Below are positions 11,348 through 25,582 of a DNA stretch of 64,000 bases, piece by piece. The position numbers and the translations under genes were made by a program. Below the pieces are notes generated by a model. That model searched no databases and was not told where the DNA came from. It saw nothing but the letters and a program-made list of their open reading frames with translations. How positions within the stretch are numbered: position 1 is the stretch's first letter; each line of letters starts with the position of its first letter. Source of the DNA: Rhyzopertha dominica (taxonomy: Eukaryota; Arthropoda; Insecta; Coleoptera; Bostrichidae); NCBI GenBank assembly GCA_025024175.1, contig QCXZ01000001.1, forward strand, positions 23,188,001 through 23,252,000, read 5' to 3'.

Positions 11348-14300
11348 CTATTGTTTTCTGACTTTGTTTCTATTTGCTTTAGCTTTCTCTCCTCCCGATT
11401 CTTCTTTAGATGGTCCTGCTACGGCCGTTGCTTGCGGACTGGATACTGCTAGACCACCCTCACCAACGAGAGCGGTTCCCCTAGGTGCTGCTGCAGCAAC
11501 TCCACCAGGACCAGCTAGCGCTATTGCACCTGGTTGGGCTTGTGAAATGCTGGGTTCTGCTGGGGTTTCTTCAGTAGATGAAGCTGAAAAATGTAATTAA
11601 TTGGCTTAAATTTAGGTAAACCAAGAACCGTCTTATATGGTGTTTATTCCGTGTTAGCTGAGGCCTTTCGATTTCCTGATTAGCTTGTAAAATCACATAA
11701 ATATTGTTATAAATTACGGATTATTGTCTACATATTCATGCCATACGAGTAATTATTACAAGAAGCTAATGAAAAGAATTTATCCAAAAAGTACACTTTT
11801 GACTTTTTAAAAATTACTTCGGAGAATTAAAATGCCCTTAACTGCATTTTTTTATACTGCTAAAAAACAAACCATGTCATTGACAAATTTGTCAGATAAA
11901 AAAATATCTGCAGCGACTGATTTCATCAAATATCTATATATAAATTGTTTACAGTAGATACCTGCATGGTCTCGAGGTCAAGTCGGGGCAAGTCAGGCCA
12001 GGGAAATGGTAGAGCATTGGCAATTTTAATCAGAACTTTTTAATTCTTAACATTTTTGAATTTACATTTAGAAACTTTAATTTTTTTATGAAGAAGAATG
12101 TATTATATCGTTTAACACACCGCTTTCGAGAAAAAATGGTCATAAAGAAAACGAAAGTGAGTTATACGTTAAACAAGTTAAAAATTCTGTGGGCTCATTT
12201 TTATGCAACCAAATAATTAAAAAGTTCCTTGAAAAATGCCTTTGTTAACTAATGAAGGATATGTAAAGCGAAATGCAATAATTCCTGAGCCTGATGAGTG
12301 TGCAGATGTGCCAAAAAAATTTTAAACCAAAAGCACCCTCATCGATGAATATTTGTAGTCCTTGATCAAAGATTGAGGGAAACAGGTTCAGTAGTTCCTA
12401 GAAAAAGTGAAGGTAGCAGAAAGCCATGAAGAGGATATTTTAATGGAGATAGAAGAACATCCTAAAATTAGCGGTCGTAGATCGCTGCAGTGTAACATGA
12501 AATTAATTCATCATCTTTCTGGAGTGTCACGCATAAGGAAAAAAAATGCGGTGTTGGAACGCGATTATGCTATTCGCTTACATTTTTTTAGTGTTGCCAA
12601 AAATCTAAATCTATATTTTCCCCTACATTCTATATTTCGATGAAGATATTTTTACTCAAAATGGACACCATTATTCCTAATTATGTTGGTGACAAATCTC
12701 GTGTCACAAAGATGGATAAACATTAGCGAAGGTTCAGTATANACATTTGAATCGGTGTTGTTGGTAATAATCTACTTGGACCTGTAGAATTTACTGGTCA
12801 GTTAAGTGGAGAAAATTACCACATATTTCTAGAGAGTACTTTACCGCATCTTTTAGATGATATTTCTTTAAACATTAGGCAAAGTGAATGGTTTATGTAT
12901 GATGTATGTNCTGNACATTTCAACATAAATGTTGATACCCATTCTGANGACCACTGGTTTGGAAGAGGACNAGTTGCCAATTTATTTATTCTTGTGATTT
13001 TTATACNGAGTGCCGATANAGCAACGCATAAAGTTCAAAATAAGAGTTATTTGAAAAAAATCGATTAAAGGCTAAAACAGTTAACTTAATACTTAAAAAA
13101 ACTTTATTTTGAGACGAGTGAAACATGAAACAGAAAATCCGAGTCTATCCCGGCGTCAGGTGGAAATAATCAAAGACAACGGTACGTAACTTTACAGAAA
13201 GGTAAAATTTAATCCTTATAAGATCCGATTGACTTTAGGAGGACGATCCTGATTGACGGTTACACTATTGCGAGGTGCTGAAAAAAGATGTCATGAAGGT
13301 CCTAACTTTTTATGAATCATTCTGCTTTCCGATAAAACTGTTAATATTGTATTCGGGATTGCTTTTCTCTTTAGAATGTAGTTTTAGTTTTGCAGTGTAC
13401 CGCTTTGGTTCTGTCTGTTATTTGTCTTATTATATGTAACATTCAGTGCCGGTATAACACACTATTGTTGCGCGTGCACTTGTTGCTTCTTTTGCTTTTG
13501 TACCGTTCTTTTAGTTTCTATTATACTTTATTGTCACTCCACTGTGCGTTTTATTCAAACCCATTAACCGAAACAACTTTTCATTTAAACGACATAGTCA
13601 ATCGTCCTATTGTATACGAGAAAATCCACATTGGATTGATGAAGTACATACGCTACGTTCTTACTTCTTTCAAGATAATTTTACGGCAGATAGATATTTA
13701 AAATACAGATTATTTGGTACCTGCACTGGACAAGATATTCCAAGAGAAAACATTTGATTCCAGCAAGATGGATGCACCGGCACATTATGGTGTAGCGGTA
13801 CGACCGGTGTGAAAGGAGCAGCCAAAATGCCAAAACGTAGCAGCCGATTTGGCGATAATGACTGAGCCACCCATAGAAGTAATTAAAACAGAGTGCGGTT
13901 TGGCTGCGGGCGGCTTTTTAAAGTACATGCCACGTGCGTGGAGTTTTTCCAATCCAGACATAGTATCATTTTATAACTTGCAGAGTACCCTACCCTGTAT
14001 GCCAGCTAACACCATTCGGAAGCTCACTTAGTCACTTACTATACTTTTATATATAATACAATACAATGGGAGTTCTTGCTCCGTTAGCTCTGGAAAAATC
14101 AGTTAATTGATCTGAAGTTATTCTTGTAAATGGAACTTTTCGTCTTGCCTAACGATTAGTTTTTACTTCCGAAGACACTGACGAAGACTAACGTTACTCA
14201 AACCAGTCAATCTACTTTGTATGAAATTATTACATTTACCAATGTCAATAATTTACGATAATTCTGTTCAACAATATCAATATTATAATATAATACCTTT

Positions 14301-17300
14301 ATATCTTTTGTTTTTATGATACAAAAACTGAAAAAGATTACCAATAGTATGAAAAAACAAGATTTATTTATTGTCTCTTTAAACATTTTTCATACTCTTA
14401 ACTATTTTAAGTAAGGCATGTCTTAATTTTCTGTTTCTTCTCTAGCGAGGATGTATTTTTGGTAAACAATAATTTTTATACCTACATTGTTTTACCATAA
14501 AAATATAAACACAGAAAAAATACTGGTGAGTGACACTTTTCAATAAGGTGTTCAAATAAAAGATTTAAATTTTATCTCTCTCGCTAAAAATCGGCTGGTA
14601 ATCTAGAAATCATAAAAAAAGTATTTTTTCATGCCTTTTACTCGTAAGAATTCATAAAAAAATCGCCATTCACTAATCTTCAATTTTACGAATAAAGAAA
14701 TTTTAAAACCAAAAAAAGGTTTTTTTTTGAAAAACTTGAAAAGTGTTTGAGATTAAGAGCTGAAATTTTGATCCCACAAGTCCCAACAAAAAAGTCGCGG
14801 GGGCAGATTTTCCATATATATATCCGGGGTAATCGACGGGTATTATATAGTTAATTAATTACATTTTCTGCTGTATTGGGTATTTTGAATAAAAATCTTG
14901 GTAAGGCTAACATCGATAGGCAAATAAATGCCTTGCCGTGAAAAGTGTTGATAGAGCCGAAAGTAATTAGTCGATGCCTGCAATATGGGCAATTTTATGC
15001 TGAGTTCGTAACGTCTTGTTTGTTTATATTACTTCCTAAACTGTTTCGAAGAAAATCGGTAATGTAAAAGGGTCAAATATAGCCGTATTCTACTTGTGCC
15101 TTTGCATTTACTGGAACCAAGTTGTCGAAGTTAGGGAATATTGGGTCATTGTTTAGCAAGATAATTCATACAACCTACTACGACATTCAAATATCTGTAA
15201 AATTGGGTCGGTTTCCATATAGCTTGTAGTTATTGATATACCGACATATCGACAGTTATCGATATATTTGTAATCATTATCGATATATTGATATGTCAAT
15301 ATTTATCGATATACTGATATTTATCGATATACCGATATATCGACAAGCATATATCGTTATATGATATATCGATAAATATCGATAACTATAGATATATGGA
15401 GAGTTGCTCCTAACCCTAGTGTTTAAAGTGCCTATGTGCGACTTGGGTAATGCCAATTTGTAAATGGACTGCATTTGACTATTTTGGTGTGTAAAATGTT
15501 TTTCTTTGTAAATTCTAAACCTTGTTATGTGGAGGTCATAATTACTTTACGACGTGTTTTGTTTTATTTATGAACTTCACTTCATTAAAGTTACCCGTTT
15601 CAAAGATTTTTCTAATTTTTGCAAAAAACCCTTTTTTGAATNTTATACGTTACTTTATTGAGACCTGAAATCTGTAGTGTATGTCGTTCCAACAGAAACT
15701 CGCGAACAGCTTTGGGCCAACAAGCTTACGGCATTTATGAAAGATGCCGTAGTTTAAAATAAACGAATAATAGATTAATAAAGACTACTAGAAGACTACT
15801 AGAAGTGAACGCGTGCATTGCTTGTATACGCTGCAGCTGATTAAATCTAAAAGTTAACACTAATAAATCATAAATTATAGTGATTAGTTTACCACAGTGC
15901 GCATTCAAACCGTGGCCTGTAGTTGTGTCGAGGGTGTATTTTTGGAACATCGATTTTTGTTACAAAATGCCGTCAAATAAGAATTGCAAGACCTGTGGAT
16001 CATTGCTTGGACCTCGTACGCCTGGCCTTGAATGTTGTTTTTGTCACCAGTTCTTTCACACGAAGTGTATAAATATTTCCAAAAACCAACTTGACGTTCT
16101 ATCAGCTGTTGAAGGATGCATCTGGGGATGCAGCGAATGTGTGAACAAAAAACTTGAAAATGAGAGTTTACTTAAAGCCATTGAAACGTTGCAAAACACT
16201 GTAGGCATGCTGAAACAGCAAATAGAACAAATGAATGCAGCGTGATCGCTCCGTTAATGATTTGAATAACTTCGAAAACTCTGAAAAAATAATTGCTGAA
16301 ATATCCGAACGTCAGAAAAGGGAGAAGAATATTGTAATGTTTGGGGTGCCATCGGACCAGGAAACACTGGAGTCAGACTAGCGCAATGTTGCTGACATAA
16401 TCGAATCCATTGCTCCTAAAATCCTAATGTTGCGGGAAGCGTAGTTAAAGTTCTGCGTATTGGCCGTGGTGCGAACGGCAAACCTGCGCCGCTTAGGGTC
16501 ACTTTGTCGTCCAAACGTGATGTTCTCGATATTTTGAAAAACAAGAAGGAATTGAAGACACGCCCGAACAGGATCGTAATTACTACTGATCAAACTAAGC
16601 TTCAACGTGAGTACTACCAGAAGATTAGAAATGAAATGAATACCAGAAAAGAAAATGGAGAAAAGGATATCTACATCAAATACGTCAACGGCATTCCACA
16701 AATTTCCAAGTCAAAAAACTCGAGATTAAGTTTAGTCATGTAAATATTCGATCACTACTGCCCAGTTTCAGTGATTTTAAAAACTTTGTCATGTACAAGA
16801 ATTTTGATATAATAGCATTAACTGAGACTTGGTTGGTTTGTGATTATCCTAGTAAACTAGTTTCAATTAATAATTATAATCTAGTTAGATTAGATAGACC
16901 ATCTAGGGGTGGCGGAATAGCAATTTACATAAAAAATAAATATAAGGTTAAAACTATTTATTCCAATATTGGGGAAACTGGTCTCGAACAGTTGTGGGTT
17001 GTAGTGCATATTGGCACTAAAAAAATTGGATTAGGTGTGGTTTATAGAACCCTGAGTGCTCCTTTTGTTTCTATAGACGAACTTGTTGAGCCTCTTGAGA
17101 TAATTTATCTTGAGACTCCGTCTGTTTTGGTTATGGGTGATATTAATATAAATATGTTGAACACTAACACAGTTGCAACAAATCATTTCAAATCTATTTT
17201 AGATTCTTTTGACTTAGTACAGATTGTCGACAAGCCTACCAGGATTACAAAGTCTGGTGAGTCACTGATTGATGTTATATGCGCTAGTAGACATTTAAAA

Positions 17301-20300
17301 ACATTTAATGTTGACGCAATCGATACTGTTTGTAATACTGATCATTTACTTGTGTGTTGTTCTGTACTTTTTGATTCGGAAAAAAATGCACCTAAGCATT
17401 TTGTATATAGAGATTATTCTAGCTTTAATCTTGCTGATTTTTCTCGCGATGTGTCTCTTATTCAATGGAATGACATTTGCACCAATGACGATATAAACGT
17501 GCAAGTGGATATGTTAANTGATGNAATATTGTATCTGTTCGATTACCATGCACCTTTACGTGTAATTAAAACCAATAAGCCTCACCGACCGTACATTACT
17601 TACAACATAAAAAAGATGATAGCTCTAAAAAATAAAGCGCATAAAAGATTTATTAAACTAANAACTGCAACATCCAGAAAATATTATGTAGACCTAAGAA
17701 ATTATGTAAAATTAGCAATTAAACGGGAGAAACAAGCTTACATAAAGCGTATAGTCACAATGAGTAAAAATAACAATAAAAAGTTGTGGCAACATTTTAG
17801 CCAACTTGGTGTCCCCACAAAAGTAAAGTCGAATGGAAATTTGCCCGAGGTTCTGCTAAACCCTGAGGCAATAAATGATTTTTTCTTGAAAGTTGCTGGA
17901 CAAACCGAGGTTGACCTTGATACCCTACATTTTTACAGGCATAATAACTTAGATAATGGTCCTTTCATACTTAGGAAAATCGAGGACGCAGATATTTTTC
18001 GTAGTTTAAGATTGATCAAGTCTAATGCATATGGTGTTGACGGAATTAATATTAGAATGATAGATCTGGTAATACCATATTGTTTAAATGTTGTCAAACA
18101 TATATTTAACGTTTCCCTTGAGATTGGTGTGTTTCCTCAAACCTGGAAATCTGCTAACGTTATACCCCTGCCAAAGGTCTCGTCTCCTTCGTCTTATAAA
18201 GATTTGAGGCCTATTAGTATTTTGCCTGCATTTTCTAAATTGTTGGAACGTATGGTGTGTGATCAGGTTAATGAATTTTTGAATATAAACTCTATTTTAC
18301 CGCCTGTGCAGTCAGGGTTTCGTTCGGGGCATAGCACCACAACTGCTCTGCTCAGAGTGACCAATGAAATTGCCACAAATATGGACCGATCTAACAGTAC
18401 TATCCTTATACTGTTGGATCAAAGTAAAGCATTTGACCTCGTAAATTTTGAATTGTTGATTGCTAAATTGAGTTACATAGGTTTTGACCAGGTCGCACAG
18501 AGATGGTTTTCAAGCTATATCTACGGCAGGATGCAGAGAATAATACTAAGCGATTTTTTATACTCAGATCTAAAAGAAACTAGAAGTGGCGTCCCTCAGG
18601 GTAGTATCTTGGGGCCTATATTATTCTTACTGTATACTTTTGATTTGCCTGCAGCTTTGTTTAGTTCACAGATTCAGCTTTATGCTGATGACGCTCAGCT
18701 GTATCTTCCTTGTATCACAGGAGATGTTGATAATGCAATAGCTGCTATTAATTATGATTTAAATTTGTTTTCCAAGTGGTGCAGAAAACATGGTCTAAAG
18801 CTTAATCCTAAAAAATCTATTGCTATGTGCATTGGTAATCAGCATTGCAGTGACCTCGTGTGTTCAAATTATAGTGTTACTATTGATGGAACTGTGCTTG
18901 ATTGGGTGGACTCTGCTAAAAATTTGGGTGTCGTCTTTGATAGAAGTTTGTGTTTTAACAAACATTGCCAAGAAGTGTACAAAATATGTCTTTTTAAATT
19001 AAAAACCATGTACGGCTTAAGGGACATCTTGGATGATAATGTAAAGTTAAAATTAGTAAAGGCATTAATTTATCCTCATGTAGATTATTGTTCTCAAGTT
19101 TACTATCATTTTATGCCCAAGTACAATCAATTAAAAATCCAACGTGTCCAGAATGCTTGTATAAGATATGTGTCTAGGGTTCCATTCAGAGAGCACATCA
19201 CTCCATATTTAATTCGTTTAAATGAACCAAAAATGAATCTCAGGATGGAATACCTATATAGCGTACTATTGTATAAGATTTATACTAATAGGGTACCTTC
19301 TTGTCTAACAGATATTCTTGTGAGACGCGCTCAAATTCATGATGTCAATGTTAGATATAATTCTTTTACCGTGCCTCAACATCGCACATCAAAATTTGAG
19401 GGTAGTTATGGTTACATAGCTCCTACATTATTGAATAAAATTCTTGATATCGTAGAGCTGCCACTGGCGGCGTTCAGTCGACGTCTTAGGCATCGCTTTT
19501 TCAGTAATTTGCAATTGGATTGATTTGTATGTTAGTTTTTTATATAACGCGTTTAATGTATATTTATTTGTGAACGGGGGAGTGGTAGAATGACTGACGT
19601 CAAATCTCCTACCTTTTGTGTACATTATTTTGCACAATAAATAACTTTCTTATTATTATTATTATTATTATTATTATTTGTTTCGACATAAAAAGGGGAG
19701 CACCTTTTGTAGATTTGGTTTTTGTTGTTAATTTCTAATAGGTATTGTACGTATCTCTGCTGTAATGGTTATGTTTTATTACTGGTCCCTATTCTGGAAT
19801 CATGGTTTCTTGTTTCCTAAGTAAAATTAATAAATACTTAATTGTATTATAATGTAGGTAACACAATTCTCGATTAATCTTTTACAAACATCTCAAAAAG
19901 TAAATTAAATTCAAATCGTTTTTTCGTAAACGCTGTATGTTTTCCACATAAGACAAGCTTACATTTTTTTTCATAAAAAAAGCTTAAAGTTTCTAAATTT
20001 GAATTCAAAATGCAAGAAAGTTAGAAATAAGAAAGTTCTGATTAAAACCAACCAATGCATGCCGTTTCCCCCGAAGGAGACTCTCCTGGTTGAAATTAGA
20101 AAATTGTATTTGGCTATTGTGATGCTATTTATTGCGCCGAGTTTAAAAAGCAATTTTATATATAAGTGATTTATGCTAAATCGGTTTAAAATCGATAAGG
20201 TTTACGTTTGGCTGATATGAAACTGAACACCCTGTATTAAAGAATTCATTTAAGGTATCGTTTCAGCGATTCGATTTGTACATATAGCTTGTATACCTTT

Positions 20301-23300
20301 TAATTGTACGCACATATTATTTTGTAATTACTCATGTATGTACTAAGTTGCAATGCTATTATGCGTGTATAAAAGTTTGTCCACGTAGATAAAAGAATTG
20401 ATACATATTTAATCTTACCTTGAGAATTTGCATTTGGAGCTCCGTCATTCTGCACCTTTGCGTCGATCACTACTGTGTCATCATTATTGTCTACTCCCGT
20501 GTTAGCTGTATTGTACCTAAAATAGTTAAGAGGAACGTTTTCGAAGTTTCTTCCAGCAAGTTGCTCCAACTTTTCAAATTCTAACGCCCCAGTTCCCTTG
20601 GCGTAGGGGTAAGCTGAAAATCCCTCGTGGAACTGTGGAAAAACTGCAGTAGTGCGGATATATCCTCCCTCTTTGTAGTCTTGCGGTTGGTTCAACGAAA
20701 CATAGTTCTGTGGAGTGCTTTGAGGCACGTAATTCGTGTTAACGTCAGATATTTGTCCGGTGACTGAATTTCTCAAGAAGTAACCCTCCAGAGGCGCTTG
20801 ATTTTGCCCCAAGCTTTGTTCCGGTTGTTGGTAAGCGAAATCGGCCTGCTCTGTTTTTCCTGAATAGGGGCTGAAGGGATAGTTGGGGTAGAGCGGTTGC
20901 CCGTTTAGGACGAAGAAGCGCTGTCCCGGCTTTAGGGAGTTCTTGAGGAGAAGATTGGGGTTCTTGTCCGACGCTTGAAGGATGTCTTGCTCGGTCGCTT
21001 CCGGGGTCTCCTTCTCATTGAACGTTTCTAGTTTTTCTGGCTTCTTGGCTGTGTACAATTCAACGGCGGCCAATTAGTAATTACAGAGTGTGCGAAATTA
21101 TTTCTACAAGGTTTGGTTGACATCTAGGTCACTGCCAAATAGCACATAATAATTCGAGTTGCGTGCCACGCGATGACATGCGGGATTAGGTAATAATGAA
21201 TTTCACTATCGATTACAACGTTGCATCTTTGCAGAAATGTGTAGAAAGTGACAATTTTGATGTATGTTATTAGCAACAGGAAGAAAATCAAGCGGCGAGA
21301 GACGGAAAGTGTCAGAAAGAGAGTGACTAATGTATCATTAATATAGCAACAGATGCTTTAATTAGTAAATAAATTAATAGTTGTCTACTATAGAAGACGA
21401 TAAAATTATATTTTATCTTTGAGTGTAAGTGTATAATACTGATTTCTTTTCTATAGCATTTCTGCCTTTTCTATAGGATTTTATTATTAAAAAAGTGTAA
21501 AAACTATTACTAATCATCGTCGCTAGTATGACTATTGCTAGGGTTAAACAAGTATTTGTTTATTTTTTTGTTTTTAGCAGTTATTTGGTTGTTTCGGTCT
21601 CGACATGATCGAAAATGCAGAAAATCCATCTCCATCATGCAAAAAGGTGCATTAGAGGCCATGAGTAAACTACTGCCTAAAAAAAGTTGCCTCATCTACG
21701 AAAAAGAATATACATGCTTCCAAAAGTGGAACACTGCAAAGAATATTAATAGTGCTAGCGGAAAAGTACTTTTATATACGGAAAATTCATCACTATGGTC
21801 TTGGTTAATTGTGACATTTCAAAGTAAGTAATACATTTAGTCTCATGAATGGAGTTTCAAATAACATCACACAATCAACGCATCAGATACAGCAAACTAA
21901 TAACAGTGCTGAAGAAATTGATAAATGGTTACAAACCGAACAAATCTAAAGTTTCTGAGCCAGGGGATAGGACAAAGTTTGTACAAGAAGCTGTAGATGA
22001 CGAGTACCTCTTTATAAATGTTTTTGCCATAATGGAATTATTATGTGACGCTTGTCGATCTAATGAATTATACAAGTTAGAAACAACTCATGTGGATGAT
22101 CAAATCTCGGTCATTATTGCTTTACTGACTGATAACAAAACTGAGAAAGATAGGTCGTTATGTATTATTGACAAGATAGGTGGTGTGATTGTTTTAATTT
22201 AGTGAGAAATTATGCCACTGACGCTGACGTACCTGGTCAGAACTTTTTTGTTAACTACCTGAAAGAAGAAAAAGAAGCTACAGCGATAAATACCTTTTAT
22301 AATGTACCCAAGAAGATTGTCGAGTCTTTGAATTTACCTAGTGCAAAATGTTATACAGCTCTGGTGCTAAGTTCGTAAGAGTCAAGCGTGTAGGGAATTA
22401 CCCCAATTTGCTGACTATTACATAATAAATTCAGTAGCAAAAAAGGTTGAGCTATAGGAGGAAATGTAAATTGTACAATTAATAATGTTTTATATCAAAA
22501 TCATAATTGAAATTGTTATAAAAATAAATTACTTTACTGATCTTGATGTTAGAATATTATTGTATACGCCACTGAGATCATTTCTTATATCTTGGGGTTA
22601 TTCGACCTTGTATTATTCAGTAAAAAACACTCTTTTTCCATTGTCGAGCTTTCGATCTTTATTTGATATCTTCGTCAGGACTACTATAATACAATACAAG
22701 ATATTTCTTTAAGTTACCTACTATTGATAAATACAATGGTGTTAACAGGAAATTTGAGATTATATCAGGACAGTTATTTTAACATTATTTTTTCTTATAT
22801 TATGGAAAATTGGATACAAAATTTTATTGTAAGACGTGTCAAATTCAAATTCAATATTCAAAACCGACAACTAATACTACCACTCTATCAGTAGGACCAA
22901 CTGTTAATTTTAAATAGTCACTAAAACTACATTTGTCTCATAAAAATCTTATAAAAATTGCTTTTAGTTTTGTATCTCATTTAAATAAACAAGCAAAATA
23001 TTTTCTATTTATGTAAAATCTGTTAAAACAAGTATGTATGTATATTACTCAATTGTTGAGTGTCCGATTTTTTATTAAAAGGATTTTTAGCTTTATTGAT
23101 GTGATACATTTTAAAAATTAACCTTTTATTATAATTTTTCCCAATTTCCAAAATATTTGCATATTATAGATAATAACCATTCTATCTGTTGGGATGTGTT
23201 TTATTTCATACCTAAAGAATCTATGAAACAGGAATAAAACGGAAAAGTGTGACATTAACAAGAAGTTCCAGAACCATACTACGAGACAATTAAATTCCCC

Positions 23301-24688
23301 GAATGACATTACCACATCATATCCAATATAGTAATTTATGGTGAAAGTTATTTACTGCCTGTATGAATACCATGTTGGTTTATTATACTAGCCATGACAT
23401 TGTGTGTCTGTATGACGCTTCTACCACAAAGCATGTGACTGGAGTTCTGGAGAAGTTTTCAGAAGATGAGTTACAGAAATGTTTTGAGCAATGGCAGCAT
23501 CGCCAAAGGAAAGATGCAAATTTTTTTTTAGTACATTCCAGGATTTTTTAAATTAGATCTCTGCCACTAAAGATGCCACTTGCTACATAAGTAAAGTTAT
23601 CAGAAAGATGATTTGTTGTAAACTGATATTCAGCATACTGTCACGGATATCTATCTTAGAGGAAGAAATTGATGATCTTATTGATGTTTCTATAGAAAAA
23701 TTTTGTTACGTAAATCTTCTTAGACATACCGAGTTGTTCTCGAAAAATTTTTTTTGAAATTTGAATAGATAATGGGATGAAATACAATAGATGAGCATGT
23801 GTTATATACAACTTTCTAAGCCGGTAACTGTGAAAGTAAGAGTAGGTAATAATCAGAAAGTGCATTGACTTTATTGGCAGATAATTTAATTTAAAATTTT
23901 GCTTCATTTGATATTTATTAAATGCTTATTTCCAATGTCTGACTACTGGATTTTTGTATTAGAATGAATATCCTACTTGATGGATTAGGTACGATTATCA
24001 ACACAACATTCCCTACTAACCTGAAGGAAATTTGGGGATCCTGGCAGGGTCTGTCGGTATTTCTTCAGCATCTTTTTCTATTGGTGGGACGTGCGCTGGT
24101 TTTGGGTACCCGGCTGCGAAGATTGGTCTCGGAGGTCCATCCCTAAGTACCACACCAGGTCCGGGCTGGGGTTGGGGTTGAGGTATTAGGAAATTTCCAG
24201 GAGGTGCCCCGGGTTGTAGCAGGAACTGCTGACCTGGAGGTGCTCCTCCAGCATAGTACAACAGTTGGGGTTGGAACCTGAAGACATTCGATAACAAAAT
24301 GTTGCTTTCTCAAATAACTGAACGAGTTGGAGTTATTTACCTACCAAGTACCGAAAGTAATATTATTTTGTTAACTAGCTTAAAAAAGAGGCAACGCTTC
24401 AAAGTTGTAATTTCCTTTTTTTGTCAGAAATGCCTAAATAAAAGTGATTAACAAATAAGTGCAGTTGTTGACATGGCAGCAAAAAGTATTAAACAGTAAA
24501 TGACGAAGTAATTTTTTATTACTGAATAGTGCCGATTTATTTAAAACGTTATGGTGTTTTGAATTTGGGTAATTGAAAAGTAATGGATGTATTTTTGGAC
24601 GAAAATTGCACGCTGCTGATATTTTGGAGGCTGAGGAAGTGGCAGTTTTCAGTTTATTACGGAAAAAATCACAGGACAAATATGAAGC

Positions 24689-24761
<73 letters not shown>

Positions 24762-25550
24762 AAATTTAAGATTTGGTGTGTTACAAGAGTTAATAAACCT
24801 ATTGATAATGTATTATTGGCTTATTTTGCCTGTATAACAAAGGTACACAAAGCGTCTAGCATATGATATAAATACTGAAAGATAAAGGCTGTTCCTTTGG
24901 TAAAGTATATGTCATTACAAGCCTAAAAATAAAAAGTATTCAGCAAAGCTGTAATTGGTAAATTTATGGTGGAAGCATCTGATAGGGACTAATTAAGGTA
25001 ATAAATTTGTGTTAGGTTACTAAATAACCATTTTATTAGGGTTGTTGCTGTATTGCGTTGATATTTATGACTGTGGATGATATGCAAGGTTTAGCTCCAC
25101 AAAAGTTAAGTTACCGTTAACAAGAGAAATAAAATGAAATAATAGTCATATGACAAAAAATATTTCAACTTCATACAATTCCATTAATAATCTGGTGATT
25201 TTTTTCCGGGCTGTTATGCTGTCGTCCAAGGTGTCCCTCTTTCGGAAGAAATCATTACCAGATCCAACGCCGGCCGTGAAAGCGTTAAGAAGACTATTGC
25301 ATTAATGATATTTTTCGAAGAAATGCAGCGCTTCGTCCGAAGGATATAAAACATAAGAGAGTACCACTCAGCTCAGTATCCGTATTTGGGACTTTATAAA
25401 CAGGTCATTGTTTTATAATATAAGCTCCGCGTCTTCCCTATAGCTGATTCAGGAGCTAATCTAACCACCATTGAACGTCATTGAAGTTGGAAATCTTCTA
25501 ACGTGGCCGATAGAAGATAGAATTCGATAGAAAACAAAAAATGGATTTCA

Positions 25551-25582
<32 letters not shown>

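Larger units (their letters stand above)
15790..19680 (+). mobile_element. CR1-like LINE, nearly full length
   Basis: A non-LTR retrotransposon inserted antisense in intron 3 of protein A. It has a PHD-like zinc-finger ORF1 (broken), an endonuclease plus reverse transcriptase ORF2 (open throughout) and a short 3' UTR ending in (ATT)n at 19651-19678. The 5' end is uncertain: about 180 bp precede ORF1. The CR1 clade is suggested by the PHD-type ORF1 and the YADDAQLY motif; a related jockey-superfamily clade is possible. Target duplications were not identified. Confidence 0.82.

Noticed and set aside
11331..11600. 89-codon plus ORF with hydrophobic start
   Set aside because: It is the antisense of the last exon of protein A, whose minus frame shows the real Gly/Ala/Val repeat and correct splice phase.
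24573..24866. 97-codon plus ORF with Ile-Tyr repeats
   Set aside because: Created by the (TA)n microsatellite.
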